From JACDDK01 sp038198445 (GTDB lineage Bacteria; Actinomycetota; Rubrobacteria; Rubrobacterales; Rubrobacteraceae): a DNA stretch of 25,331 nucleotides. The notes under the pieces were generated by a model. It saw only the letters and a list, made by a program, of their open reading frames with translations, ran no database searches and had not been told where the DNA came from. Below, piece after piece: positions 7,005-15,896 of this stretch. The position numbers and the translations under genes were made by a program. Every line of letters starts with the position of its first letter. Within the stretch, counting starts at the first letter, position 1. The DNA lies in the NCBI GenBank assembly GCA_038198445.1, contig JBBPZZ010000132.1, forward strand, positions 1-25,331. The letters are read 5' to 3'.

Positions 7005-8238
7005 CGCGCCTCTTTCCAGCCTTCTGGTCTCGCGCCGGCCGGAGCCACAGCGAGATGTGGGCAGGCTGTAACGTCTCCCGCACCACCTCCACCAGGTCGT
7101 CGCTCAACGTATCCAGGCTCGTCTCATCCCGCAAACGGTCGCCAAAACTTACCAGCGTCTTTTCTGCGTCGTACTTCCTGCGGTAGAAGCGCCAATCCAC
7201 GAAATCCTGCACCCGGCGGCGCAACGGGTTGAACAGGGCAGCTATGGCCAGAGTGGAGACCACCACGGCAAGTTGCGAGCCCTGGCCAGCGAGCGCGCGG
7301 AGCGCTCCCTGCAACAACACCACGCTACCGAAGTACACCAGCGCCAGAGACATGGTCAGGGCCCCGTAGACGAGAGTACGGTTGATCAGGCGATCTATGT
7401 CGTAGAGGCGATATTTCAGGATCGCGACGCCGACGGCCACCGGGATGCTGGGGTACACTGTGAACAGGAGCGCGAAGCTGACCATCGGCCATATTCCACT
7501 CGCCCAGACGTATTGTGGGACGAAGAGGGTGGTCACGAAGGTGACGACGCTCACGATCCCCGCGTAGGTCAGCCACTTGAGTTGCTGGCGCTCCTGGCCC
7601 CCCGCACGGTGAAACCGGACGACGAGAGAGGCCACAGAGGCGACCATGCACACGACCACGAGCAGCAGGCCGAGCCCTTGAAGCCAGAGAACCTCTCCGG
7701 CGATCTGGGCGGGGACCATATCGCTGATCAGCGCCCGTCCCCTCAGCGGCCACAGGATAACCGCCGTCGGCACGACCATGAGCGCGATCGCGGCGGCGAC
7801 AACCCACGACACCCAGCGCCACCGAGGCGACGGCAAGCGGCCCGTGGGGAACAGGAGAAGCGTGAGGGTGGCAGCCAGACCGAGCCCCGGGACGTAGGTC
7901 CAGGACGCCAACCAGACCATCAAGGGACCACCCGGGAGCGACCCCGGGTTGGTCGCCAGAGCGTATCTGCCGTACTGCGTATCGAAGGTGTCAAATCCCT
8001 GGGAGAGGCCGACGGCAAGGAAGATCCAACCTATCGGGTTTTCGGGACGCCGGGAGGCGATAAGTCCACCGATGGTCGAGAACGAGACCGACAGCACCGC
8101 GCCGCTGGCCGAATAATCGAACTCTTGCGTTCTAACGCCCACGCCGTTCAGAACGAGAAAGAAAACTCCGAGCGCGGCGCACGCGACGGATACCCCCGAC
8201 ACTGACCATGCGATCCATCCGGCGACGCGGCCTCTCAT
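6991..8238 (-). CDS. Array membrane protein, copy 2 (subtype A2), last paralog of the operon
   Basis: 415 residues. Landmarks: RPENPIGW (64-71), LLLFPTGRLPSPRW (127-140, Thr replacing the usual Asp), RQQLKW (217-222), YDIDRLINRTLVYG from 279, FYRRKYDAEKTLVSF from 350, terminal SLWLR (396-400) and a 15-residue basic tail. The NPxGIxG loop found in most relatives before membrane segment 6 is missing; LRGRALISDMVPAQ stands in its place. It is the only array member followed by a non-paralog: its TAA lies 14 bp inside the flavoprotein gene. Its ATG overlaps the stop of copy 3 in ATGA. Late position in a long polycistron predicts the lowest expression of the series, if no internal promoter exists. 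Confidence 0.88.
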   Translation of the reverse strand: MRGRVAGWIAWSVSGVSVACAALGVFFLVLNGVGVRTQEFDYSASGAVLSVSFSTIGGLIASRRPENPIGWIFLAVGLSQGFDTFDTQYGRYALATNPGSLPGGPLMVWLASWTYVPGLGLAATLTLLLFPTGRLPSPRWRWVSWVVAAAIALMVVPTAVILWPLRGRALISDMVPAQIAGEVLWLQGLGLLLVVVCMVASVASLVVRFHRAGGQERQQLKWLTYAGIVSVVTFVTTLFVPQYVWASGIWPMVSFALLFTVYPSIPVAVGVAILKYRLYDIDRLINRTLVYGALTMSLALVYFGSVVLLQGALRALAGQGSQLAVVVSTLAIAALFNPLRRRVQDFVDWRFYRRKYDAEKTLVSFGDRLRDETSLDTLSDDLVEVVRETLQPAHISLWLRPARDQKAGKRRDASR

Positions 8239-9581
8239 ACAGACGACTCCGCGTCTCTAGTTCGCGCAGATGCATCGACCGCCGTCTTGCGCCCTACTTC
8301 ACCCGGATGACGCAGCCATAGCGACACGTGCTCCGGCTGCATGGTTTCGTTCACCACGGACACCAGATCACTGCTCAACTCCTTGAGGTCGGTCTCGTTT
8401 CGCAGCCGGGCGCTGAAAGCCTCAAGAGTCTTTGCTGCGTCGTACTTTTTCCGATAGAAACGACGGTCAACCAGCGCCTGTACCCGGCGTCGCAACGGAT
8501 TGAACAGCGCGGCGATGGCGAGGGTAGAGGCGACCACGGCGAGTTGCGACTTGCCTCCAGTTAGGGCGTGGAAGATGTACTGCAAGGCGACCACGACACC
8601 GAAATAGACGGATACCAGCGAGATGGTAAGCGCGCCGTAGACCAGGCTACGGTTGATGACGACGTCTACGTCGTAGAGGCGGGAGCGCACCATCGCCACG
8701 CCTATCGAGATCGGGATAAGCAGCAGGAACCCGTTTATCAGGGCGCTGGCCCCCATCTGCACCAGCGGGCCTGCCTGCTGGACACTTGGAACGAACAGGA
8801 CGAACGTGAGCATGACCGAAAACCCTGTGCCAGCCACCACCACGCCGAAGACGACCCACTTGGTCTGCTGACGCTGCGCGGAACTCGATACCTTCCTGTA
8901 GCGGTAGACCTGCGCGATCACGGTCGTACCTACCAGCCCGATGATATAAGGGCCGTTTAAGAAAGCGAGAGCAGAGTCCGGAAAGAAGATGAAGGGTACC
9001 GACAGAAGCCCCGACGCGACGGCGAGCCAGCGCGTCCAGTTGGGCGCGAACCGCCCATCCGGGAAGAGGTAGAGGAAGGTAATGAAGCACACCTGCCCGA
9101 TGTAGTTCATAAATTCCGTCGGGAAACGGAAGACATGGTGTGCCACCGCCAGCGCTTGCAGGAGGTCACTGCTGAACGCGGCTCCGCCGAACACCAGGAG
9201 GGTAAACGAGCCGAACAGCGCCATCCGATCGTCCGACCGGTACCGGAAGATCACCGCCGCGACCGCCGCGAACACCAGCACGGCGACGATCTCCTTCGCG
9301 GTGTCATAGCCAGCGTAGAAGCCAGCCGAGAGTCCCATCTCGTGAAGCGTCCGGAGCCGATCCGGAGTGAGCCTGCCGGAATCGTTCGCGCACGCGGCGC
9401 TCGCGCATATGCCCTTGTCCCGCATGTAATAGTAGGGGACGCTAATCGCGTCGAGCCCGAGTGTGAGGACGGCCACGGCTACCCATGCCACCCGCGTGAA
9501 GACGAGCTGACGGCTGCCCAGCTTGGCTGATTGAACCGTTCCAGGCCGCGCCGTGTCTTCCGATGCGCGCCGGTTATTCAC
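8235..9581 (-). CDS. Array membrane protein, copy 3 (subtype B, Cys pair)
   Basis: 448 residues from the preferred GTG at 9581, which is preceded by GAGGGG at 5 nt; the GTG at 9587 is an alternative. Subtype B is distinguished by a hydrophilic N-terminal tail (about 1-25), a loop after membrane segment 1 with Cys59 and Cys64, the sequence LRTLHEMGLSAGFYAGY (76-92) entering segment 2, and RYRSDDRMALF (113-123) in place of the RPENPIGW motif. YLFPDGRFAPNW (171-182) replaces FPDGRLPSRRW. The C-terminal half rejoins the family: RQQTKW, YDVDVVINRSLVYG from 303, FYRKKYDAAKTLEAF, SLWLR ending at 424. The tail of 24 residues is the longest of the array. The C-terminal TDLKELS is shared only with copy 4, its upstream neighbour. 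Confidence 0.88.
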   Translation of the reverse strand: MNNRRASEDTARPGTVQSAKLGSRQLVFTRVAWVAVAVLTLGLDAISVPYYYMRDKGICASAACANDSGRLTPDRLRTLHEMGLSAGFYAGYDTAKEIVAVLVFAAVAAVIFRYRSDDRMALFGSFTLLVFGGAAFSSDLLQALAVAHHVFRFPTEFMNYIGQVCFITFLYLFPDGRFAPNWTRWLAVASGLLSVPFIFFPDSALAFLNGPYIIGLVGTTVIAQVYRYRKVSSSAQRQQTKWVVFGVVVAGTGFSVMLTFVLFVPSVQQAGPLVQMGASALINGFLLLIPISIGVAMVRSRLYDVDVVINRSLVYGALTISLVSVYFGVVVALQYIFHALTGGKSQLAVVASTLAIAALFNPLRRRVQALVDRRFYRKKYDAAKTLEAFSARLRNETDLKELSSDLVSVVNETMQPEHVSLWLRHPGEVGRKTAVDASARTRDAESSV

Positions 9582-10857
9582 GCACACCCCTCTTATCCGC
9601 GGAGTGCCGGCCAGTAGTCTGCAGCCACAAACTGATGTGCTCCGGCTGCATGGTCTCGTTCACCACCGCCATCAGGTCATCACTCAACTCCTTCAGGTCG
9701 GTCTCGTTCCTCAGCTTGACGCCGAAAGTCTCCAGCGTCCTGGCTGCGTCGTACTTCCTGCGATAGAAGCGCCGGTCTATAACGTCCTGGATGCGTCTCC
9801 GTAGGGGTCCGAACAGCGCCGCGATAGTCAGGGTAGATGCCACGACCGCGAGTTGAGATTCCTGTCCGGTGAGAGTCCGGAAAGTCGTCTGCAAGAGCAC
9901 TACGCCCCCGAAATAACAGAGTACGAGGAGGGTGGTCAGGGTGCCGTAGACCAGCGCGCGGTTGATGAGGATGTCTATGTCGTAGAGGCGGTACTTCAGG
10001 ACGGCGAAGCCGATAGCCGTGGGGACGCCCACATAGCTCAAAGTGGCGGCGTCTTGGATGAGCTTGAACCATAGCGGCGCCTTGCCTCCGTTCTCAAAGC
10101 CCTCCGGTACGAAGAGAAGCGAGCTGATGAAGTAGCTCAGAAATATCAGGCCCACGAATGAGGCGGCGACGGCTATCCACTTGATCTGCTGGCGCTCCTC
10201 GCTCCTAACACGCCGGTAGCGCAAGATCAGGCTAAAAGCCGATACCAGGATGCACAGCAGGAGTAACACTAACATGACACCCGACGCGCTCTCTATCCAG
10301 GGATATCCTTTGAGTCCAGACGGATTTTGGATACCGTCGAGATCCGTCAGCCTTCCGGGGCTGAGGGCGACGCCGGCGCTCGCCAGGACGATAGCCGCCC
10401 CAGACAGCCAGGCAAACGGGAGCCACCTCCTGGAGGGGAGCTTGCCGTTGGGGAAAAGCAGGATCATGAAGGTGCCGAGCAGACCCAGAGAGGGCGCCCA
10501 TATCCATTCGGTCAACGAACCGATCGCCGCCGGGAACGGGACCGAGTCGGGCTCCGTTACCAGACCGTACACTCCGTAGCCGCTGGTCACGATGGTCAGC
10601 ATCCAGAAGATACCGGCGGCCAGGCAGATCCATCCTATCGGATTTTCGGGGCGCTTCGAGGCGATAAGGGCGCCTACAATAGGGAAGGCTAGGAAGGGCA
10701 GCACGAAGATGAGCACGGCGCTGTCGCCGCTCGTTCCCCAGGTGCTGGGAGGCTGCGAAGATCTGGAGAGGATGTACAGCGCGACGGTCGCCGCGGCCAG
10801 AACGAACGAAAGACCTGCCAGTGACCAGGCCAGCCAGGTTGTAGCGGTGTGTCTCAT
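9574..10857 (-). CDS. Array membrane protein, copy 4 (subtype A1)
   Basis: 427 residues. Subtype A1 shows RHTATTWLAWSLAGLS at the start, KRPENPIGWICLAAGIFWM (68-86), DSVPFPAAIGSLTEWIWAPSLGLLGT (104-129) and LLFPNGKLPSRRW (133-145). NPSGLKG occupies the loop position of NPLGIEG. RQQIKW, YDIDILINRALVYG from 292, and ISLWLQ ending at 413 complete the pattern, with Gln replacing the final Arg. A1 members have a long loop between membrane segments 7 and 8 (here VPEGFENGGKAPLWFKLIQDA). The start lies in ATGA with copy 5, and the surrounding 49 bp are nearly identical to the copy 11/copy 10 junction. Confidence 0.88.
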   Translation of the reverse strand: MRHTATTWLAWSLAGLSFVLAAATVALYILSRSSQPPSTWGTSGDSAVLIFVLPFLAFPIVGALIASKRPENPIGWICLAAGIFWMLTIVTSGYGVYGLVTEPDSVPFPAAIGSLTEWIWAPSLGLLGTFMILLFPNGKLPSRRWLPFAWLSGAAIVLASAGVALSPGRLTDLDGIQNPSGLKGYPWIESASGVMLVLLLLCILVSAFSLILRYRRVRSEERQQIKWIAVAASFVGLIFLSYFISSLLFVPEGFENGGKAPLWFKLIQDAATLSYVGVPTAIGFAVLKYRLYDIDILINRALVYGTLTTLLVLCYFGGVVLLQTTFRTLTGQESQLAVVASTLTIAALFGPLRRRIQDVIDRRFYRRKYDAARTLETFGVKLRNETDLKELSDDLMAVVNETMQPEHISLWLQTTGRHSADKRGVRE

Positions 10858-10870
10858 CTATCATCTCCAG
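10822..10870. repeat. Duplicated junction repeat, member 1 (copy 5 to copy 4)
   Basis: This 49-bp segment spans the stop of subtype B copy 5 and the start of subtype A1 copy 4. It matches 18310-18358, the corresponding B-to-A1 junction of copies 11 and 10, at 45 of 49 positions with no gaps, including synonymous sites and the non-family-conserved last codons. That is most simply explained by duplication of a B-A1 gene pair. Confidence 0.75.
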
Positions 10871-12149
10871 TTGGTCGCAGCCACAGTCTGACATGCTCAG
10901 GTTGCATAGTCTCGTTTACCACCGCGAGCAAATCTTCGCTCAACGTATCCAGCTCTACTTCGTTGCGCAAACGGGCGCCGAACGTCGCCAGGACTTGCGT
11001 AGCATCGTACTTCCTGCGGTAAAAGCGGCGATCGATGAAGTCCTGGATACGGCGGCGCAGAGGTCCGAATAATGCGGCTATGGCGAGAGTGGAGGCGACT
11101 ACGGCAAGTTGGGATTCTCCACCCGTGAACGCGCGGAACACATACTGGAGCAGCACGATGCTCCCGAAATATACGAGCCCCAGGCTGGCGGTCAGGAGAC
11201 CATAGACGAGGGTACGGTTGATGACCACGTCTATGTTCCATAGCCGCGAGCGCAGGACGGCGAACCCTATCGAGAGTGGGATCACGAGCAACAGCGCGAG
11301 GGTTACCGTCTGGAAGAGCATGTAGGGCAGCGGTTTGAACCGCGTGGAAGCCAGGAACACTTCTCCAAGGACAACCAGCGCCAGGTAGCCGCCAAAGCCG
11401 AACACGACGCCGAACACGACCCACTTGGTCTGCTGGCGCTGCACCGGGTCGGACGCGCGGCGGTAGCGGTAGACCTGCGAACCCATGGCGCATACGGCCG
11501 GAATGAAGAACGCGAGGAAGCCTGCCGTAGTGAGCCCCGGCGCATCCAGCTTGGGGAAAAGCGTGCTAATGGTATCGTTCAAGATCCAGATTAGCGCCGG
11601 AAAGAGCATCCAGCGCGGTACGAACCGCCCATCGGCGAAGGTGTAGAAGAAGAGGATTATGGAAGTGAAGCCAACCGTCGCCAGTACCCGGACAGGCAGC
11701 GTCCACGCGGGATAGGCGCTCGCCAGAGTCTCTAGGAAACCGAAGGGGACGGCGCTGAAAGTTACGAGCATGGTCGCGGCCAGCAGCGCCATCCGGTCGT
11801 CAGAGCGGCGCGAGAAGATGATCGCCCCAACCGCGCACCACACCAGCTCGAAGACAACGCCAAGCGCGGTGTTGTAAGCGGCGTAGAAGCCCATCGAAAG
11901 GCCGAGTGCCCTCAGTTCCCGCATCCCTGTGTTCGTCAAGAGTCCGTTGTCGGCGCACGACCATGCACCGCGGGTACACACGTTCTGAAGCTCGGAGAAG
12001 TACGGCGGGATGCTGGCGAGGAACAGGCCGACGCTCAGCGCGGTCACGGCCAGCCATGTCAGGCGCGCGAGGAGAAGCCAGCGTCCCCTCAAGACCGGCT
12101 GGGCTTCGGCCCTCACGCTACGCTCCGTTGAAGTTGGTTGGGTACTCAT
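10854..12149 (-). CDS. Array membrane protein, copy 5 (subtype B, Cys pair)
   Basis: 431 residues. Hydrophilic N-terminus (about 1-22), first membrane segment about 25-47, then a loop with Cys58 and Cys65 (CTRGAWSC; two residues longer between cysteines than in copies 3 and 11). LRALGLSMGFYAAY (79-92) and SRRSDDRMAL (113-122) mark subtype B. FADGRFVPRW (171-180) has Ala where all relatives have Pro. The usual YDID is WNID (from 304), followed by VVINRTLVYG. The cytoplasmic end TQVLATFGARLRNEVELDTLSEDLLAVV is closest to copy 7, although that protein has an A2 N-terminus. The last codons (GGA GAT GAT) double as the ribosome-binding site of copy 4. Confidence 0.88.
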   Translation of the reverse strand: MSTQPTSTERSVRAEAQPVLRGRWLLLARLTWLAVTALSVGLFLASIPPYFSELQNVCTRGAWSCADNGLLTNTGMRELRALGLSMGFYAAYNTALGVVFELVWCAVGAIIFSRRSDDRMALLAATMLVTFSAVPFGFLETLASAYPAWTLPVRVLATVGFTSIILFFYTFADGRFVPRWMLFPALIWILNDTISTLFPKLDAPGLTTAGFLAFFIPAVCAMGSQVYRYRRASDPVQRQQTKWVVFGVVFGFGGYLALVVLGEVFLASTRFKPLPYMLFQTVTLALLLVIPLSIGFAVLRSRLWNIDVVINRTLVYGLLTASLGLVYFGSIVLLQYVFRAFTGGESQLAVVASTLAIAALFGPLRRRIQDFIDRRFYRRKYDATQVLATFGARLRNEVELDTLSEDLLAVVNETMQPEHVRLWLRPTGDDR

Positions 12150-13381
12150 TCGCGTCCAGCCTTGACTTTGGACTCTTCCTCAGACGAGGGCCGCAGCCAC
12201 AACGAGGCGTGGGTGGGCTGTATAGTCTCTTTCACGACCGTCACCAGGTCAGCGCTCAGGACGCCAAGGTCCGTCTCGTTCCTTAGCTTGACGCCGAAAG
12301 CCGCAAGCGTCCTCCCAGCGTCGTACTTCTTACGGTAGAAGCGCCGGTCTATGAACGCCTGCACTCTGCGGCGCAGAGGTCCGAAGAGCGCTGCTATTGT
12401 AAGCGTGGAGGCGACGATCGCGAATTGAGAGTCCTGACCGCTCAGGGCGCCCAGGATCCCCTGCAACACCACGATGCTGCCGAAATAGACCAGGGCGAGC
12501 GTCGCGGTCAGCGCACCGTAGACGAGGGTCTTGTTGATGACAACGTCGATGGCGTAGAGACGGTAGCGAAGGATCGCCACGGCCATCGCCGATGGTATAG
12601 CCAGAAACCCGCCCAGAAACAGCACGCTCCCCACATGAGAGCTGTCGAGCGAAGGCCAGACGGTTGTGATCACGACGGCGCCCGCGAAGAGCGCGACCGC
12701 GTAGGCTACCCATTTGATCTGCTGGCGCTCCTCTCCGCGCGCCCGGCGAAAACGCACGAGGAAAGAGAAGATTAGACTCACCGCTATGGGTACCAGCAGG
12801 AAGGTCGAAATCTCCGCGAACAACCCCAGGAGTCCCGAACTCCCCGGAATGCCGACCGGATTGACAACAGGCGATGACCCGCCGAAATCCTCCAGGGGAC
12901 CCTGGCCAAGCGCATACGGGGCAGCGGCCAGGCCGGTATTGATGAGAACGAGCCAGGCTACGGGCCGCCAGCGAGGGGAAGGTAGCCTGCCATCGGGGAA
13001 GAACAGGAAGATGAAGAGCACCAGCGATCCGCCAAAGATCCAGACCCACGAAGTGAACCAGGCCGCTACCTGTCCTCCGGGTAAGGAGCCCGGGTTGGCG
13101 AACAACGCGTAGGTGCTGTAGTTGCCCGCGAACACTTCGATCGTGTAGAGAAGGCCGGTGCCCGCCAGGAGCCACCCGATGGGGTTCTTCCGCAGCTTCG
13201 AGGCCACGAGAGCCCCGACCGTAGAGAACGCGAGAGCCGCGACTACGAGGTTGATCAGATAGGGTTCGATCCCATTCTCGACGGAGCGGTTCCCCATGAG
13301 CAGGGGAACACTGAGCGCCACGAGCGCCACCGAGAATACCCACGCCGAAAGGGCGATCCACCGAAGAGCACGGATGCTCAT
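12146..13381 (-). CDS. Array membrane protein, copy 6 (subtype A2)
   Basis: 411 residues from ATG 13381. The frame is open further upstream to 14173, but that extension runs through copy 7 in another frame, and the ATG at 13381 overlaps the copy 7 stop in ATGA, so the short form is right. Landmarks: SKLRKNPIGW (61-70; Leu-Arg-Lys is unusual), FFPDGRLPSPRW (127-138), NPVGIPG (174-180), RQQIKW, and an atypical YAIDVVINKTLVYG from 276 where Ala replaces Asp and Lys replaces Arg in the otherwise near-invariant motif. The end is THASLWLR at 397 plus a 14-residue charged tail. TNLGVLSADLVTVVKETIQ-like wording is unique to this copy, which makes it one of the more divergent members. Confidence 0.88.
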   Translation of the reverse strand: MSIRALRWIALSAWVFSVALVALSVPLLMGNRSVENGIEPYLINLVVAALAFSTVGALVASKLRKNPIGWLLAGTGLLYTIEVFAGNYSTYALFANPGSLPGGQVAAWFTSWVWIFGGSLVLFIFLFFPDGRLPSPRWRPVAWLVLINTGLAAAPYALGQGPLEDFGGSSPVVNPVGIPGSSGLLGLFAEISTFLLVPIAVSLIFSFLVRFRRARGEERQQIKWVAYAVALFAGAVVITTVWPSLDSSHVGSVLFLGGFLAIPSAMAVAILRYRLYAIDVVINKTLVYGALTATLALVYFGSIVVLQGILGALSGQDSQFAIVASTLTIAALFGPLRRRVQAFIDRRFYRKKYDAGRTLAAFGVKLRNETDLGVLSADLVTVVKETIQPTHASLWLRPSSEEESKVKAGRE

Positions 13382-14616
13382 CGATCCTCCTTCGCCGCCA
13401 GCGGCGCTTCGTCCGATGTTCGTAACCACAGCCTGACGTGCTCCGGTTGCATGGTCTCCCGAACCACCGCGAGCATATCTTCGCTCAAAGTATCCAGCTC
13501 TACTTCGTCCCTCAATCGGGTACCGAAAGTTGCCAAGATCTGGCCCGCGTCGTACTTCTTGCGGTAGAAGCGTCGGTCTATGAACGCCTGCAGCCGGCGG
13601 CGCAGCGGACTGAACAACGCGGCGATGATAAGGGTAGAGGCAACCACCGCCAACTGAGAACGCTCTCCGGTAAGGGCGAGTAAGAGGGTTTGCAGCAGCA
13701 CGACACTCCCGAAATACACTAGTGCCAAAGTCGCCGTGATCGCACCGTAGACCAGCGTCCGGTTGATGATTACGTCTATGTCGTAGAGGCGGTAGCGCAA
13801 GATGGCGACCCCCGCGGCGACCGGGATGCCGACAATACTGACGGAGAAAACGATACCCCAGATTGGTCCCTCGTTTTCGCCGCCCTGGATGATGGAGTTC
13901 ATCAAAGAGATCAGGACGAGCACCGTCAGAAGGACCACCGCGTAGGCGAACCATTTGATCTGCTGGCGTTCCTCTCCGCGGGCGCGGCGGAAGCGCACGA
14001 CCAGTGACCCCACGCAGACCAACACCGTCAGGACGACGAATAGGGCCCCCACGTGGCTGAGCAGAAAAAAGACGCGGTCGGCGCCCCGTATCCCGAGCGG
14101 GTTCTGGACGTGCGGCAGGGAGGAGTCCACCGGACCGGGCACGAACGCGAGTCCAAAGACCTGTAGCGCGCACGCAAAAGCGGCGAGGTAGGCGACGGTA
14201 CGCCAGCGCTGCGAGAGCAGACGCCCGGTCGGAAACAGCAGCGGCACGAACGTCATCATCAAGCCCCAGCCGAGGCTACTGATCCAACCAGTCACCAGCC
14301 ACGCCGTGACTTCTCTGCCCGGCAAAGCTCCGGGGTGAAAGATGAACGCGTAGAGTGTGTACTCCAGCGCGAGCGCCCAGATCACGTTGGTAATTGCCAG
14401 GATGCAGAAGATCCAGCCGATCGGGTTCTCCGTCCTACGCGAAGCGACCAGAGCGCCGACCGCGGCGAAGGGCAGGAACACCAGCGGATAGAGGAGCCGC
14501 TCCACGATCCGGTGCTGGCCGTTAACGAACATAAGAAGCAGGGCCAGACCTGTCATCGCCACACACGACGCGAAGAGCCCCCACGCCAGCCATCCGTAGA
14601 AGCGCCTGGACCTCAC
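13378..14616 (-). CDS. Array membrane protein, copy 7 (subtype A2, GTG start)
   Basis: 412 residues from GTG 14616, which shares GTGA with the stop of copy 8; a longer open frame up to 15102 only shadows copy 8. Landmarks: SRRTENPIGW (59-68), LLFPTGRLLSQRW (126-138), NPLGIRG (172-178), RQQIKW, YDIDVIINRTLVYG from 278, then FYRKKYDAGQILATFGTRLRDEVELDTLSEDML and HVRLWLR ending at 399. The Arg in HVRLWLR and the EVELDTLSED run are shared with copy 5, pointing to exchange of the 3' ends between a subtype A2 and a subtype B gene. Five or six consecutive hydrophobic/aromatic residues after membrane segment 3 (IWALALEYTLYAFIF) are specific to this copy. Confidence 0.88.
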   Translation of the reverse strand: MRSRRFYGWLAWGLFASCVAMTGLALLLMFVNGQHRIVERLLYPLVFLPFAAVGALVASRRTENPIGWIFCILAITNVIWALALEYTLYAFIFHPGALPGREVTAWLVTGWISSLGWGLMMTFVPLLFPTGRLLSQRWRTVAYLAAFACALQVFGLAFVPGPVDSSLPHVQNPLGIRGADRVFFLLSHVGALFVVLTVLVCVGSLVVRFRRARGEERQQIKWFAYAVVLLTVLVLISLMNSIIQGGENEGPIWGIVFSVSIVGIPVAAGVAILRYRLYDIDVIINRTLVYGAITATLALVYFGSVVLLQTLLLALTGERSQLAVVASTLIIAALFSPLRRRLQAFIDRRFYRKKYDAGQILATFGTRLRDEVELDTLSEDMLAVVRETMQPEHVRLWLRTSDEAPLAAKEDR

Positions 14617-15896
14617 TCCACGGCCTCCGGTCTCTTGCCGGCGGGTTCGCGTAGCCAGAGCGAGACGTGAGCGGGTTGCATCGTTCCCTTTGCCACTTCC
14701 ACCAGGTGTCCGCTCAAGGCATCCAGGTCCGTCTCGTTCCTCAGCCGGGTGCTGAAGGCTTCGAGCGTCTTGGTGGCATCGTACTTCTTGCGGTAGAAGC
14801 GGCAGTCCACGAAAGTCTGCACCCGACGACGCAGCGGGTTGAACAGGGCGGCTATCGCCAGAGTCGAAGCAACGACCGCGAGGGTTGACTCCTGGCCGCT
14901 TAGGGCGCGGAAGACGGACTGCAAGGAGACCACGCCCCCGACGTAGAGCAGCGCCAGTGCCGCAGTGAGAGGACCGTAGACGAGGGCGCGGTTGATGAGG
15001 AGGTCTATGTCGTAGAGGCGGTACTTCAGGACGGCGACGCCGATGGCCACGGGCACTCCAGCGAAGCCCAACACCGCCACCGAGAAGAGAAGCTCGAACC
15101 ATGGCGGTATCGGAGGTAGCCTACCTCCGCCCCCCTGCATCTCCAGTGCGAAGATGAACTGGCTAACCATGGCGAACAGATACAAAGCGGCCACGAATGA
15201 GGCGGCGAAGGCGATCCACTTGATCTGCTGGCGCTCCTCTCCCCCAGAACGCCTGAAACGCAACACCAGGCTCGCCGCCGCAGCGAGCATGCAAAGGGGC
15301 AGCAGCGGCAGAATTACTAGCGCTGCATCCGCCAGCCAGGGGAGTCCCTCAAGCCCGAACGGATTACGTACTCCTCCCTGGTTCTCCAACGGTCCGGGGG
15401 CGAGCCCCTCGGCGACACTAAGCAAAACGATCACCGCCCCAGCGAGCCAGACCAGAGGGCGCCACCTCCTTGAGGGGAGCCTCCCGTTGGGGAACAGCAA
15501 GAGCAGGTAGATTCCGAGCAGCCCCACTGTGGGCACCCACAGCCATTGGTCGCCTATCGTGCCGATCGCCACCGGGAACGGGACAGAGCCGGGCCTGGCA
15601 ATGCCGTAGACGAAGTAGGAGTCGGTGATCTGGAGGACCATCCATAAGAGGCCATCCGCGAGGCAGATCCAACCTATGGGGTTGCGTGGACGCCTGGAGA
15701 CCACCAGGGCACCCACTAGTGGGAAGGCCAGGAAGGGCACGAAGCTCAATATTTCGCTAATGGTGACGACTGTGAGCCAGTGGCCAGGGGACTGCGCGGA
15801 TCGGGCAAGGACGTACAGCACGCCGCCCGCGACGAACATGGCCGTGGAGAGCGCGGCTAGTGACCAGGCCGGCCAGAAAGTTGCGCGACGACTCAT
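14613..15896 (-). CDS. Array membrane protein, copy 8 (subtype A1)
   Basis: 427 residues. A1 features: RRATFWPAWSLAALS at the start, RRPRNPIGWICLADGLLWM (68-86), GSVPFPVAIGTIGDQWLWVPTVGLLG (103-128), LLFPNGRLPSRRW (133-145), NPFGLEG. RQQIKW is followed by YDIDLLINRALVYGPLT from 295. Two departures: Cys365 replaces the Arg of the RRFYRKK basic patch, and KGTMQP replaces the family's ETMQP. KGTMQP occurs elsewhere only in copy 12. Over the last ~60 codons copies 8 and 12 are strongly alike at nucleotide level even though their N-termini belong to different subtypes, consistent with gene conversion. The start overlaps copy 9 in ATGA. Confidence 0.88.
   Translation of the reverse strand: MSRRATFWPAWSLAALSTAMFVAGGVLYVLARSAQSPGHWLTVVTISEILSFVPFLAFPLVGALVVSRRPRNPIGWICLADGLLWMVLQITDSYFVYGIARPGSVPFPVAIGTIGDQWLWVPTVGLLGIYLLLLFPNGRLPSRRWRPLVWLAGAVIVLLSVAEGLAPGPLENQGGVRNPFGLEGLPWLADAALVILPLLPLCMLAAAASLVLRFRRSGGEERQQIKWIAFAASFVAALYLFAMVSQFIFALEMQGGGGRLPPIPPWFELLFSVAVLGFAGVPVAIGVAVLKYRLYDIDLLINRALVYGPLTAALALLYVGGVVSLQSVFRALSGQESTLAVVASTLAIAALFNPLRRRVQTFVDCRFYRKKYDATKTLEAFSTRLRNETDLDALSGHLVEVAKGTMQPAHVSLWLREPAGKRPEAVE

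Noticed and set aside
7273..8205. Long plus-strand open frame (310 codons) antisense to copy 2, with similar ones antisense to several other copies
   Set aside because: Composition (Arg/Asp/His/Gln-rich, no hydrophobic core) is that of a shadow frame of a high-GC gene, and the same kind of frame recurs opposite each paralog because the sense codons are conserved.
13382..14173. N-terminal extension of copy 6 to 675 residues
   Set aside because: The added part is the wrong frame of copy 7 (Arg/Pro/His-rich). The ATG at 13381 sits in an ATGA overlap and starts a normal membrane segment.
14617..15102. N-terminal extension of copy 7 to 574 residues
   Set aside because: The extension is the wrong frame of copy 8; GTG 14616 gives the standard GTGA overlap and family length.
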